Position numbers and translations under genes: made by a program. The notes beneath the pieces were generated by a model that was given only the letters and a program-made list of their open reading frames with translations, was not told the DNA's origin and ran no database searches. Positions 18,119 to 27,070 of a stretch of 64,000 nt of DNA are shown here, in pieces (position 1 is the stretch's first letter; each line of letters starts with the position of its first letter). The DNA comes from Pontibacter mangrovi (GTDB taxonomy: Bacteria > Bacteroidota > Bacteroidia > Cytophagales > Hymenobacteraceae): positions 310,001-374,000 of the forward strand of contig NZ_VFRQ01000002.1 in NCBI RefSeq assembly GCF_006385705.1, given 5' to 3'.

Positions 18119-18502
18119 TTAATCCTGCCTTCTCAAATGCGGGCGCAAGTTAGCCAACAAACTGTAAATTTCAAACCCGGTAAACAGGAAATATAACGCA
18201 AAGAAGTTGAAAACGAACTGCAGACGGCCCTCTTTGTAGAACCATACGTACAGCGCCACCACCCCCAGGCTCAGCACCACCCGAAAGCCCATGGAGGCGA
18301 AATAGTACACCTGGAAGTTCTCCGGGTCGTTTTTGTGGCCCAACTGCGTGAGGTAAAACGTAAACCCCGTGATGAAGACAAAGAAGATGAGCATGTGCCA
18401 GATATAACTGTGCAACAGCGCATTGCCTGTAAACTGCAGCAGAACACCTATTATTATACAGAGTAGGGCGGCAAGTATGGCCAGGTTTCGGACGAACTTC
18501 AC
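18119..18502 (-). CDS. Small membrane protein of the atp operon
   Basis: A 127-residue protein with four predicted transmembrane helices and a basic tail (RPHLRRQD), starting at GTG 18502. It occupies the place where proteobacteria carry atpI and lies 4 bases after the atpZ-like gene, so a role as an assembly or ion-supply factor for ATP synthase is inferred from position. I do not see a family motif that proves it. Confidence 0.6.
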   Translation of the reverse strand: MKFVRNLAILAALLCIIIGVLLQFTGNALLHSYIWHMLIFFVFITGFTFYLTQLGHKNDPENFQVYYFASMGFRVVLSLGVVALYVWFYKEGRLQFVFNFFALYFLFTGFEIYSLLANLRPHLRRQD

Positions 18503-18506
18503 GTAT

Positions 18507-18749
18507 TTACTTTTTATTAATGGAGGTGATGGTTAGAATCATGGTGGAGATAACGGCCAGCAGCAGCAGCGCTATGGTAAACCAGGGTTTGTCGTTGCCC
18601 AGCTTCCCATCCAGCCACTGCCCGGCAAAAGCGGCCAGCACCAGCGCCCCGATCATCTGGAACGCCATGCCCGAGTACTTCACGTAGGGCTTGATGTTAT
18701 CCTGCCTGCGCCGTTCAGGCGTGTTTTTATCTTCCGGAGCCTTTTCCAT
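18507..18749 (-). CDS. atpZ: AtpZ/AtpI-family protein
   Basis: About 80 residues from ATG 18749: a charged N-terminus (MEKAPEDKNTPERRRQDN) and two transmembrane helices separated by the loop AGQWLDGKLG, the AtpZ/AtpI pattern. Family members aid c-ring assembly or cation transport for ATP synthase. The open frame reaches to 18818, but the promoter at 18771-18764 lies inside that extension, so 18749 is chosen. First gene of the atp operon. Confidence 0.8.
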   Translation of the reverse strand: MEKAPEDKNTPERRRQDNIKPYVKYSGMAFQMIGALVLAAFAGQWLDGKLGNDKPWFTIALLLLAVISTMILTITSINKK

Positions 18750-18763
18750 ACATTCTAGTTTTA

Positions 18764-18771
18764 CAAAGATA
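18764..18771 (-). promoter_or_regulatory. Predicted promoter of the atp operon
   Basis: The minus strand reads TATCTTTG, an exact -7 match, which would give a very short leader of about 8 bases before ATG 18749. Confidence 0.5.
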
Positions 18772-18859
18772 CTCCTTTTTACGTGCCCTCCGCCACTGGT
18801 TGCACTGCCTGAAACCATTTACATTTTTGCATAGTTCAATAGCAGGCCCTAAAAAGCTA

Positions 18860-18893
18860 TTTGCTTAACTATCCGATGATTATTGTATTTTTG
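18860..18893 (+). promoter_or_regulatory. Predicted promoter of sprE/porW
   Basis: TTTG at 18860-18863 and TATTTTTG at 18886-18893 are spaced 22 bases apart, close to the Bacteroidota promoter layout. The leader to GTG 19003 would be about 100 bases. Confidence 0.55.
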
Positions 18894-19002
18894 TAGATAG
18901 TCGCTGCAGGGCCGGCGCAGCTGGAGCCTGCAAAACGCCCGCATCAGCCATTTTGCCATACTTTATACCCGCGCCTCAACGTTTATACTTTATTATACTA
19001 CA

Positions 19003-21837
19003 GTGCCCAAACCCGCTGCACACATAGCCTTGAACAAGAAACCGCTGCACATATTTCTAGTGATCGCTGTAATGCTGCTGGCTGGCTGCTCTGCCGAGCG
19101 CAACAACCCGCTGAGCAAAGCCTACCACAACACCACTGCCCGCTACAACGGCTACTTCCTGGCCAAGGAGAAAATGCGCCTGCTGCAGGAGCAATTGCAG
19201 CAGCAAACGGTGTACGACTACAGCCAGGTGCTGCCCATCTTCCCGCCCCTGGACTCTGCTACCGCCAACGCCCTGGCCGCCGACCTGGAGGACATCAAGA
19301 AGAAGGCCTCTTTTCCGATACAGTATCACCAGAACAGCAAGTGGGTAGACAACAGCTACGTGCTGATAGGGCAGGCAAACTTTTACAGTCTTAATTTTGA
19401 CGAGGCCGTGCGCACCTTTAAGTATGTGAACGCCAATGGCAAAGGCAAGGCGGAGCGCCACGAGGCGCTGGTGTGGCTAATGCGCTCTTTTATAAAGCTG
19501 GGCGAGATGGAGAATGCCCAACAGGTGTCGGAGTACCTGCGCAAGGAGCGCCTGAACAAGGACAATGCCCGGGAACTCTACCTGACGCGCGCGCACTACT
19601 ACCGCCTGCAGGGCGACACGGCGCAAGTGATCGAAAACCTGGCCCTCTCGCTGCCGAACTTTGAGGAGAAAGACGATGAGTCGCGGGTAAGGTATACGTT
19701 GGGCCAGCTTTACCAGCTAACCGGGCAAGACAAAGAGGCCAACAAGCAGTACAGCAAAGTGCTGCGCAACAACCCGCCCTTCGACCTGGGCTTTTTCAGC
19801 CGCCTGAACCTGGGGCAGGTAACAGAGCTGGCGGGCAGCCAGGATAAAGAGCGCGTGGAAGGCTATTACCAGAAACTCCTGAAGGACGACAAGAACAAGG
19901 AGTACCGCAACAAGATATACTATGAGATGGCGCAGTTTGAGCTGCGGCAGCAGAACTATGAGAAGGCGCTCGAGTACCTGAACCAATCGCTGCGCACGCC
20001 TGGCGCCCTGCCCAACCAGAACGCCTATAGCTACGTGGCCGCCGGCGAGATATACTTTGAGAAGCTAAACAAGTATGAAATGGCCGCCGCCTACTACGAC
20101 AGCGCCGTGCAGGTATACCCGCAGCAGGCAGCCCTATATGAAGCAGTAGTGGAGCGCAGAAATGTGCTGGCCGACTTTGCACAGCAGTATACCACCATCC
20201 AAACCCAAGATAGCCTGCAGCGCATCGCCAAAATGCCGGAGACGGAGCGTATGGCGTTTCTGCAGCAGCTGGCGCAGCGTGAGGAGGAAGAGCGGCAGGC
20301 GCAGTTGGCACAGCAGCAGGAGGAGGCCCTGCAGCAGGCCCAGGCCAGCCGCCGAAGCACATCGCGCAGCAACAGCAACGAGACATTTGGCACCGGCAAC
20401 AGCGGCGGCGTCTGGTATTTTGACAACCCTTCGGCCATGGCCACGGCCCGCGCCGAGTTTACCCGCCGCTGGGGCGACCGCCCTAACCAGGACTTCTGGC
20501 GTACCCGGGCGCGTGGCGAGGCTACAGGTGCCCAGCCTGCCCCTGTAGCAGCAGCCCCCGCGGCAGACACCACGCAGCTGGCGGAGCAGACACCTGAGGA
20601 GCTCATGCAGGCACAGCTGCAGGCTTATGAGCAAAACCTGCCGCTAAGCACCGCCGACCTTCAAAAGTCTGAGAAAATGGTAGAGGAGGCCCTGTTCCGC
20701 CTGGCCGTTATCTATGCCCAAAACCTGCAGGAGCCGGAGCAGGCCATCGCCACTTACGAAGAGCTGCTGCAGCGTTTCCCGCTTACGGGGCATGCCGCCG
20801 AATCATACTATAGCTTATACCTGCTCTACGGCCGCACCGGCAACCAGGAAAGGCAGCAGGTATACTATAAAAAGATCAAGCAGCAGTTCCCGGCTACAAC
20901 CTACGCCCGCCTCCTGGATGACGAGGGGTTTATGGCTAAAAATGCTGCCGACAACAGCAAAGTACACGCTTTGTACGACTCGGCCTACGTTCATTATGAG
21001 GAGCAGGAGTATGCGCAGGCCACGCAGCTGCTTAACAACATCACCGCTCAGTACCCGCTCAACGACATACAGGACAAGGTCATGTTTTTGGATGCCATGG
21101 TAGCCGCACGCACCCAGAAGCCGGAGGTGCTGCGCGATAAGCTGAACAGGTTTAAGAAAGAGCACAAGGGAAGCCCGCTGGTGCAGCAGGCCGACCAGCT
21201 ATTGGCTACTTACCAGGAACTGGAGCAAAAGAAGCAGCTCCGCACCGAGGCCCCTGCCCCGCCGGCTCCTAAACAACAAAAAGCACCCGAAGCACCGGCC
21301 GCGCCGAATCGTAGCACAGAAATTGCTGGGGCTACAGCATCAGCAGCCAAGCCAACGCCTGCTTTACCGCCTGTGCCTGACGCACCTGCGCCCGCCGCCA
21401 GCGCCGCACCGGCACCTGACACCGTGCAGGAAACAGCGCCTGATACGTTGGCTGCTCCTGCCACCGACACGCTGGCGTATCAGGCGCAGGAAGATTCGGC
21501 TTATTATTTTGTGTTGATTTACCCGGAGGATGCCAAGGCCTTTGCTGATGTGGAGCAGAAGTATAACAAGTATAACAGCACCTATTACCGAAACCAGCAG
21601 CTGGCGGTGAGCTCCTCCGATTTCGGAGCGGGCAAAAAGATGCTGGTGGCCCGGGCTTTTCAGGACCCTAAACTGGCGCTTTCCTATAACATCAAACAAA
21701 AGGCGCCGCAAGCCCCGATAGGTAGAATTAGAGGCGTAGATTTCATTACCTTTGTTATCTCATCCGCCAACTACAGGAAATTTTTACAGAAGAAGGATGC
21801 TGAGGAGTATCTGACCTTTTTCAAAGACAATTATTAA
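19003..21837 (+). CDS. porW: TPR lipoprotein, SprE/PorW-like type IX secretion component
   Basis: A 944-residue lipoprotein. The lipobox MLLAGC puts the lipidated Cys at residue 29, and the mature start AERNNPLSKAYHNTTARYNGYF matches the SprE/PorW pattern. Many tetratricopeptide repeats fill the region from about 110 to 730, interrupted by a Gln/Ser-rich stretch, followed by an Ala/Pro-rich linker (about 750-815) and a conserved C-terminal domain. PorW/SprE is needed for type IX secretion and gliding, probably bridging inner-membrane and outer-membrane parts. gldKLMN lies 4.4 kb away, supporting the call. GTG start. Confidence 0.8.
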   Translation: MPKPAAHIALNKKPLHIFLVIAVMLLAGCSAERNNPLSKAYHNTTARYNGYFLAKEKMRLLQEQLQQQTVYDYSQVLPIFPPLDSATANALAADLEDIKKKASFPIQYHQNSKWVDNSYVLIGQANFYSLNFDEAVRTFKYVNANGKGKAERHEALVWLMRSFIKLGEMENAQQVSEYLRKERLNKDNARELYLTRAHYYRLQGDTAQVIENLALSLPNFEEKDDESRVRYTLGQLYQLTGQDKEANKQYSKVLRNNPPFDLGFFSRLNLGQVTELAGSQDKERVEGYYQKLLKDDKNKEYRNKIYYEMAQFELRQQNYEKALEYLNQSLRTPGALPNQNAYSYVAAGEIYFEKLNKYEMAAAYYDSAVQVYPQQAALYEAVVERRNVLADFAQQYTTIQTQDSLQRIAKMPETERMAFLQQLAQREEEERQAQLAQQQEEALQQAQASRRSTSRSNSNETFGTGNSGGVWYFDNPSAMATARAEFTRRWGDRPNQDFWRTRARGEATGAQPAPVAAAPAADTTQLAEQTPEELMQAQLQAYEQNLPLSTADLQKSEKMVEEALFRLAVIYAQNLQEPEQAIATYEELLQRFPLTGHAAESYYSLYLLYGRTGNQERQQVYYKKIKQQFPATTYARLLDDEGFMAKNAADNSKVHALYDSAYVHYEEQEYAQATQLLNNITAQYPLNDIQDKVMFLDAMVAARTQKPEVLRDKLNRFKKEHKGSPLVQQADQLLATYQELEQKKQLRTEAPAPPAPKQQKAPEAPAAPNRSTEIAGATASAAKPTPALPPVPDAPAPAASAAPAPDTVQETAPDTLAAPATDTLAYQAQEDSAYYFVLIYPEDAKAFADVEQKYNKYNSTYYRNQQLAVSSSDFGAGKKMLVARAFQDPKLALSYNIKQKAPQAPIGRIRGVDFITFVISSANYRKFLQKKDAEEYLTFFKDNY

Positions 21838-21841
21838 TTAC

Positions 21842-24157
21842 ATGGCTACGCGTCAAAAAACCGTTTCATCCAAAAAAACCGTCTACCCGAAGATCATCTC
21901 AGCCTTATGGCTGCTGTTTATTGGCGGTTTTGCAGCCTTCGTGCTTTACCTGTATGCTGTCAGCATAAACTTCCTTAACCTGTTTGGGGAGATGCCGAAC
22001 CTGCGCACGCTGGAGAACCCCAAGAGCGAGCTGGCATCTGAGTTATTCTCCGCTGACAACGAGCTACTGGGCAAGTACTTCCGGGAAAACCGCTCCCCTG
22101 TAGAGTATGAGGAACTCCCGAATAACCTGATAAACGCCCTGGTGGCCACCGAAGACGCTCGTTTTGAGGAACATGCCGGCATCGACCCGCAGTCCATGGT
22201 GCGTGTGGCAATAGGCATCGTCTCCGGCGACCGCAAGGGTGGCGGCAGTACGCTTACCCAGCAAGTTGCCAAGAACCTGTTCGATACACGGAGCGACGAG
22301 CTGAACAGTGGCCTATTGAACGATATTCCCGGCTTGCGCATGCTCATTCTGAAGACAAAGGAGTGGATCATGGCCGTGAAGCTGGAGCGCTCTTACACCA
22401 AGCGTGAGATCCTGACGATGTACCTGAACACCGTGGATTTCGGCTCTAACGCGTTTGGCATAAAGGTGGCGGCTAAAACCTTCTTCAATAAAAAGCCCGA
22501 GGAACTGGAAGTGCAGGAGTCGGCCGTGCTGGTGGGCCTCTTAAAAGCCCCCACTAACTTTAGCCCTAAGTTTAACCCCGAGAACTCTAAGCGCCGCCGC
22601 AACGTGGTGCTGGCCCAAATGGTAAAGTATGGCTACTTGCCTCAAGCTGAGTTCGATAAACTGAAGGATGAGAAGATTGCCCTCAACTACCGCGTGGAGA
22701 GCCACAACATTGGCTTGGCGCCATACTTCCGTACCGAGGCCAGTAAGTTCCTGCTGCGTTGGTGCCGCGAAAACGGGTATGACCTTTATGCCGATGGCCT
22801 TCGTGTTTTCACCACCATCGACTCGCGTATGCAGAAGTATGCTGAGGATGCCGTGGCTGAGCACATGAAAGACCGTCAGAAAGCCTTTTTTGAGCATTGG
22901 AAAGGCCGCAGCCCGTGGGTAGATGAGCACATGCGCGAGATCAAAGGCTTCCCGGAGCAGGCTATCAAGCGCACCCACCGTTATCGCAGCCTCAAAGCCC
23001 GCTTCGGCGACAACACCGACTCGATCAACTACTACCTCAACAAAAAAATACCGATGACCATCTTCAGCTGGGATGGCGAAAAAGAGGTGGAGATGAGCCC
23101 GATGGACTCCCTTAAGTACTACAAGCACTTCCTGCAGACCGGCTTTATGGCCATGGAGCCGCAGACAGGCCACATTAAGGCCTGGGTGGGGGGCATCAAC
23201 TACAAGCACTTCAAGTATGACCACGTGAAACAGGGCTCGCGCCAGCCAGGCTCCACGTTTAAGCCTTTCCTGTATACTACTGCCATCGAGAACGGCTATT
23301 ACCCTTGCTACGAGGTGCTGGATACGCAGACTTGCATTCCGCTGCCGGATGGCAACATGTGGTGCCCGCAGAATGCGGATAACAAGTATAGCGGCGAGAA
23401 GTATACCTTACGCCGTGCGTTGGCGGAGTCTGTAAACTCCATCTCGGCCTTCCTTGTAAACAAGTTGGGCGCTCCGGCTGTAGCCCAAACCGCCCGCCGC
23501 ATGGGCATCAGCACGCCCCTCGACGAAACTCCTTCCCTGGTGCTTGGCACCAGCGACGTGACGCTTTATGACATGGTGGGCGCTTACGGCACGTTTGTGA
23601 ATGGCGGTACCTGGGTGCAGCCTACTTACATTACCCGCATCGAGGACAAGCACGGCAACGTGATCGCTGAGTTTGTGCCGAAAACAGTGGAGGCCCTGAG
23701 CGAGGAGACTGCCTACCTGATGGTGCACATGCTGAAAGCGGCGGCAGAGCCAGGCGGCACCGCCTACTATGGCCTGCGCTTCCGCAACGGGCTTAAGAAC
23801 GAGATTGGCGCCAAAACCGGCACTACCCAAAACTACTCCGATGCATGGTTCATGGGCATCACCCCTGATTTGGTAGCCGGAGCCTGGGTAGGGGGCGAGG
23901 ATCGCTCCATCCACTTCAGAACCATTGCGCTGGGGCAGGGTGGCAAGCTGGCGATGCCGATCTATGGCTCATTTATGCAGAAAGTTTATAAAGATAAGAC
24001 GCTGGAGGTCTCTAAGGAGCCTTTCCCTAAACCTTCTATGCCTTTATCTGTAGAATTAGATTGTGAAAAGTATAACCAGGGCATGCCGATCGATTCGGCC
24101 CAGCAGGACGAGTTCCTCAACCTGCCATCTGAGATAAACCTGGACGCAGAAATCTAA
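21842..24157 (+). CDS. Class A penicillin-binding protein (PBP1A type)
   Basis: A 771-residue bifunctional peptidoglycan synthase. It has a cytoplasmic tail and one transmembrane helix (about 18-40). The GT51 glycosyltransferase (about 60-240) has its catalytic Glu in EDARFEEH (E104) and GGSTLTQQ. The transpeptidase has S471-x-x-K474, S530-V-N532 and K658-T-G660. It starts 4 bases after sprE/porW, so the two are probably cotranscribed, linking cell-wall growth with envelope-spanning secretion machinery. Confidence 0.93.
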   Translation: MATRQKTVSSKKTVYPKIISALWLLFIGGFAAFVLYLYAVSINFLNLFGEMPNLRTLENPKSELASELFSADNELLGKYFRENRSPVEYEELPNNLINALVATEDARFEEHAGIDPQSMVRVAIGIVSGDRKGGGSTLTQQVAKNLFDTRSDELNSGLLNDIPGLRMLILKTKEWIMAVKLERSYTKREILTMYLNTVDFGSNAFGIKVAAKTFFNKKPEELEVQESAVLVGLLKAPTNFSPKFNPENSKRRRNVVLAQMVKYGYLPQAEFDKLKDEKIALNYRVESHNIGLAPYFRTEASKFLLRWCRENGYDLYADGLRVFTTIDSRMQKYAEDAVAEHMKDRQKAFFEHWKGRSPWVDEHMREIKGFPEQAIKRTHRYRSLKARFGDNTDSINYYLNKKIPMTIFSWDGEKEVEMSPMDSLKYYKHFLQTGFMAMEPQTGHIKAWVGGINYKHFKYDHVKQGSRQPGSTFKPFLYTTAIENGYYPCYEVLDTQTCIPLPDGNMWCPQNADNKYSGEKYTLRRALAESVNSISAFLVNKLGAPAVAQTARRMGISTPLDETPSLVLGTSDVTLYDMVGAYGTFVNGGTWVQPTYITRIEDKHGNVIAEFVPKTVEALSEETAYLMVHMLKAAAEPGGTAYYGLRFRNGLKNEIGAKTGTTQNYSDAWFMGITPDLVAGAWVGGEDRSIHFRTIALGQGGKLAMPIYGSFMQKVYKDKTLEVSKEPFPKPSMPLSVELDCEKYNQGMPIDSAQQDEFLNLPSEINLDAEI

Positions 24158-24169
24158 TTCCGACATTCT

Positions 24170-25978
24170 ATGCCAGCAAACGATAAGCTGAAGGAACAAA
24201 TAGTGCACCTGCCGCATAAGCCCGGCATCTACAAGTTCTTCGACGACCATGGCATTATCTATGTAGGCAAAGCGGTTGATATCAGGAAGCGCGTCAGCTC
24301 CTATTTCAACCGCTCCGCCCAGCATAATAAGAAAACGCTCAAGCTTGTCTCTCAAATCAAGCACATCGAGTTTACGATTGTAGACACCGAGGCCGACGCT
24401 TTTTTGCTGGAGAACAACCTTATCAAGCAGTACCAGCCCAAGTACAACATCCTGCTCAAGGACGGCAAGACCTATCCGTACATTTGCATCGTAAATGAGC
24501 GTTTTCCGCGCGTTATCAGCACCCGTAACAAGAAGAACGACGGCTCCCGCTACTTCGGCCCGTACCCCAGCGTCACGACTATGTACGTGGTGCTCGACCT
24601 CATCCGGACGCTGTACCCGCTGCGCACCTGCACCTATAACCTCTCTCCTGAGAACATTGCTGCCGGTAAGTTTAAAGTATGCCTGGAGTACCACATCGGC
24701 AACTGCAAAGGCCCTTGCGAGGCGCTGGTAGATGAGACAGAGTACAATGCCAACATCTCGCAGATCAAAAACATACTTTCAGGTAATCTCTCTGTGGCTA
24801 AGTCATACTTTAAGGAACACATGGCCGCCGCTGCCGCAGACTATCAGTACGAGCTGGCGCATAAGTATAAACAGAAGCTGGACATGCTGGAAGATTTCCA
24901 GGCGAAGTCTACGGTGGTTAGCAACACGCTCACCAACATCGATGTTTTTACCATTACCAGCAACGAGCAGTGCGCTTTTATCAACTACCTGAAGGTGATG
25001 AACGGCTCCATCATACTTACCCAGTCGCTGGAGTTGGAGAAGAAGCTGGACGAGGAGGACGCCGACATACTTGCCTCGGTGGTGGTGCAGCTGCGTCAGG
25101 AGTTTGAAAGCACATCCCGCGAAGTTATTTCCAACATCGAGCTGCGGCTGCCGCTGGATAACATTACCATTACGTATCCGCAGATTGGCGATAAAAAGAA
25201 GCTGCTGAGCCTGTCTCTCAAGAACGCTTTATACTTGCGCAAAGAGCGAGAGGGACGCCAGGAGAAGAACAAGGAGTTGGGTGAGCAGCGTGAGCTGCGG
25301 GTGCTGGAGACACTGAAGAAAGACCTGCGCCTGACCGAGCTGCCGCGCCAGATCGAGTGCTTCGACAACTCCAACTTTCAGGGCGACAACCCGGTGGCCT
25401 CTATGGTGTGCTTCAAGAATGGCAAGCCCAGCAAGAAAGACTACCGCCACTTCAACATCAAAACCGTGGTCGGCCCGGATGATTTCGCCTCTATGTATGA
25501 GATCGTGACGCGCCGTTACCGCCGTTTGCTGGATGAGAACCAGCCATTGCCACAGCTTATTATTATAGATGGTGGCAAAGGGCAATTAGGTATGGCCGTA
25601 AAAGCGATGCGCGATCTTGGGATTTATGGTCAGGTAGCCGTGGTAGGCATTGCCAAGCGCCTGGAGGAGATCTTCTATCCCGGCGATTCCTTGCCGCTGT
25701 ATATCGACAAAAAGTCTGAGTCACTTAAGCTGATACAGCGCCTGCGCAATGAGGCGCACCGCTTTGCCATCACCTTCCACCGCAGCAAACGCGATGCCGG
25801 CACGCTTAAAACCGAGCTTACCGATATCAAAGGCATTGGCCCTTCCACATCCGAAGCATTGCTTAAAAAGTACCGCTCTGTTAAAAAGCTACGGGAGCTT
25901 AGCCTAGAGGAGTTGACTGCTGAGGTAGGAAAAGCAAAGGCAACAGTGCTTTTCAACCACCTGCATTCATCAGTATAG
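24170..25978 (+). CDS. uvrC: UvrABC excinuclease subunit C
   Basis: A 602-residue nucleotide-excision repair nuclease. The GIY-YIG domain begins G19-I-Y and Y31-V-G and makes the 3' incision. A UVR-type UvrB-contact helix lies near 210-240, an RNase H-like domain (IIIDGGKGQL) makes the 5' incision, and helix-hairpin-helix DNA-binding motifs end the protein (IKGIGPSTSEALLKKY). It follows the PBP gene by 12 bases. Confidence 0.95.
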   Translation: MPANDKLKEQIVHLPHKPGIYKFFDDHGIIYVGKAVDIRKRVSSYFNRSAQHNKKTLKLVSQIKHIEFTIVDTEADAFLLENNLIKQYQPKYNILLKDGKTYPYICIVNERFPRVISTRNKKNDGSRYFGPYPSVTTMYVVLDLIRTLYPLRTCTYNLSPENIAAGKFKVCLEYHIGNCKGPCEALVDETEYNANISQIKNILSGNLSVAKSYFKEHMAAAAADYQYELAHKYKQKLDMLEDFQAKSTVVSNTLTNIDVFTITSNEQCAFINYLKVMNGSIILTQSLELEKKLDEEDADILASVVVQLRQEFESTSREVISNIELRLPLDNITITYPQIGDKKKLLSLSLKNALYLRKEREGRQEKNKELGEQRELRVLETLKKDLRLTELPRQIECFDNSNFQGDNPVASMVCFKNGKPSKKDYRHFNIKTVVGPDDFASMYEIVTRRYRRLLDENQPLPQLIIIDGGKGQLGMAVKAMRDLGIYGQVAVVGIAKRLEEIFYPGDSLPLYIDKKSESLKLIQRLRNEAHRFAITFHRSKRDAGTLKTELTDIKGIGPSTSEALLKKYRSVKKLRELSLEELTAEVGKAKATVLFNHLHSSV

Positions 25979-26135
25979 GTTTATAATTTATACTTATCCC
26001 CACACCAGTTGAAGGATATCTGATGTATACTTATCCTAAAATCACTCCCCTAACTTTTCCAAGGAGGGTTTCTGCTTGGAATGTATAAGCTAGTACACTC
26101 AACCTAACTGTTTCAGTTACTAAACATCGCTAAAC

Positions 26136-26167
26136 AAAAAAGGAGACTCTTTCGGGCCTCCTTTTTT
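26136..26167. terminator. Bidirectional terminator between uvrC and gldN
   Basis: AAAAAAGGAG pairs with CTCCTTTTTT over 10 bases, giving a T run on each strand. It lies 22 bases beyond the gldN stop. Confidence 0.85.
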
Positions 26168-26188
26168 GTTTCTATAAACTTGCAGTGC

Positions 26189-27049
26189 TTAGTAGCTCCA
26201 CAGGCTGTATTCATACTCTATGAGTGCTTCCAGCGCATCCTGTGCCGCTAACAGGCCTTTCTTGCCACCACCGTAGATCGATGCCAGGCTTTGGTCGCCT
26301 GGATTAGATATCTTGGTGATGTAAGAACTGAACAGCCACAGATCGAAAGCGTCAGCCAGGTTTTTATGCTGCGCGTCGTTCTGAGCGTTGTACCAGATAG
26401 CTGTTTCCGGGTTATTGCGGAACAGTGTTACCAGGTCGCTCATCTTAAAGCTTGCTACATTCTGCTCAAACCCTAGCGGGTTTAGCGTAGCCGGCACTTT
26501 AATGCTGATGGACTGGATGTCGTGGTACATGCGCGAACGCTTCTTGTCGAACACCACGTTCTCCTTCAGCTCCAGCAGGTACAGCTGCTTTGGAAAGTAC
26601 TCATTGCTTACAGGAGCCGCTTCGGTTGCTACGGCCTCGTCGCCTAATGCCTCTCCCCAAGCATCATCTTCCTCTTCCACCTCGCCAAAGCCGGCAGCAA
26701 GTTCTTCCTCACTCAGTCCACCGCCAGATTCTTTTGGAGTCATGTTTTCGATAAACTCCTCTCTGGTGATCGGTGTACTAACAGAGTCGCTTCTGTAGGC
26801 AGTCAACTCGCCGCTTTTTACAGCTTCGATGATGATCTTGGTGATTTCTCTGTTTTCTGAGAACAGCGGCTTGTTCTGCTTCTCGCGCAGGTCAATCTTA
26901 CGCCACACCGTTTTCTTGAACAGGATATCAGACTCCGGAATAGGCCTTGCCGATGGGTTGCTTGCCGTAGTGTTAGACACCTGCTGTGCCATGGCACCCA
27001 CAGAGAACATCAGACCGGCCGCTACACCTATTGCTTTAACTAATTTCAT
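26189..27049 (-). CDS. gldN: Type IX secretion ring-associated protein GldN
   Basis: A 286-residue periplasmic protein with a signal peptide (about 1-21, ending GAMAQ). It has the GldN/PorN pattern PIPESDILFKKTVWRKIDLREKQNKPLF near the start of the mature part and a Glu/Asp-rich insert around 120-145. GldN forms a complex with GldK under the outer membrane as part of the type IX secretion system. Last gene of gldKLMN, 21 bases after gldM. Confidence 0.93.
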   Translation of the reverse strand: MKLVKAIGVAAGLMFSVGAMAQQVSNTTASNPSARPIPESDILFKKTVWRKIDLREKQNKPLFSENREITKIIIEAVKSGELTAYRSDSVSTPITREEFIENMTPKESGGGLSEEELAAGFGEVEEEDDAWGEALGDEAVATEAAPVSNEYFPKQLYLLELKENVVFDKKRSRMYHDIQSISIKVPATLNPLGFEQNVASFKMSDLVTLFRNNPETAIWYNAQNDAQHKNLADAFDLWLFSSYITKISNPGDQSLASIYGGGKKGLLAAQDALEALIEYEYSLWSY

Positions 27050-27070
27050 ACTCCTTGTAAGCTTCTATTT

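Noticed and set aside
21240..21480. The Ala/Pro-rich region of sprE/porW as a separate gene or frameshift
   Set aside because: The frame is continuous and the conserved C-terminal domain follows in the same frame; it is a linker.
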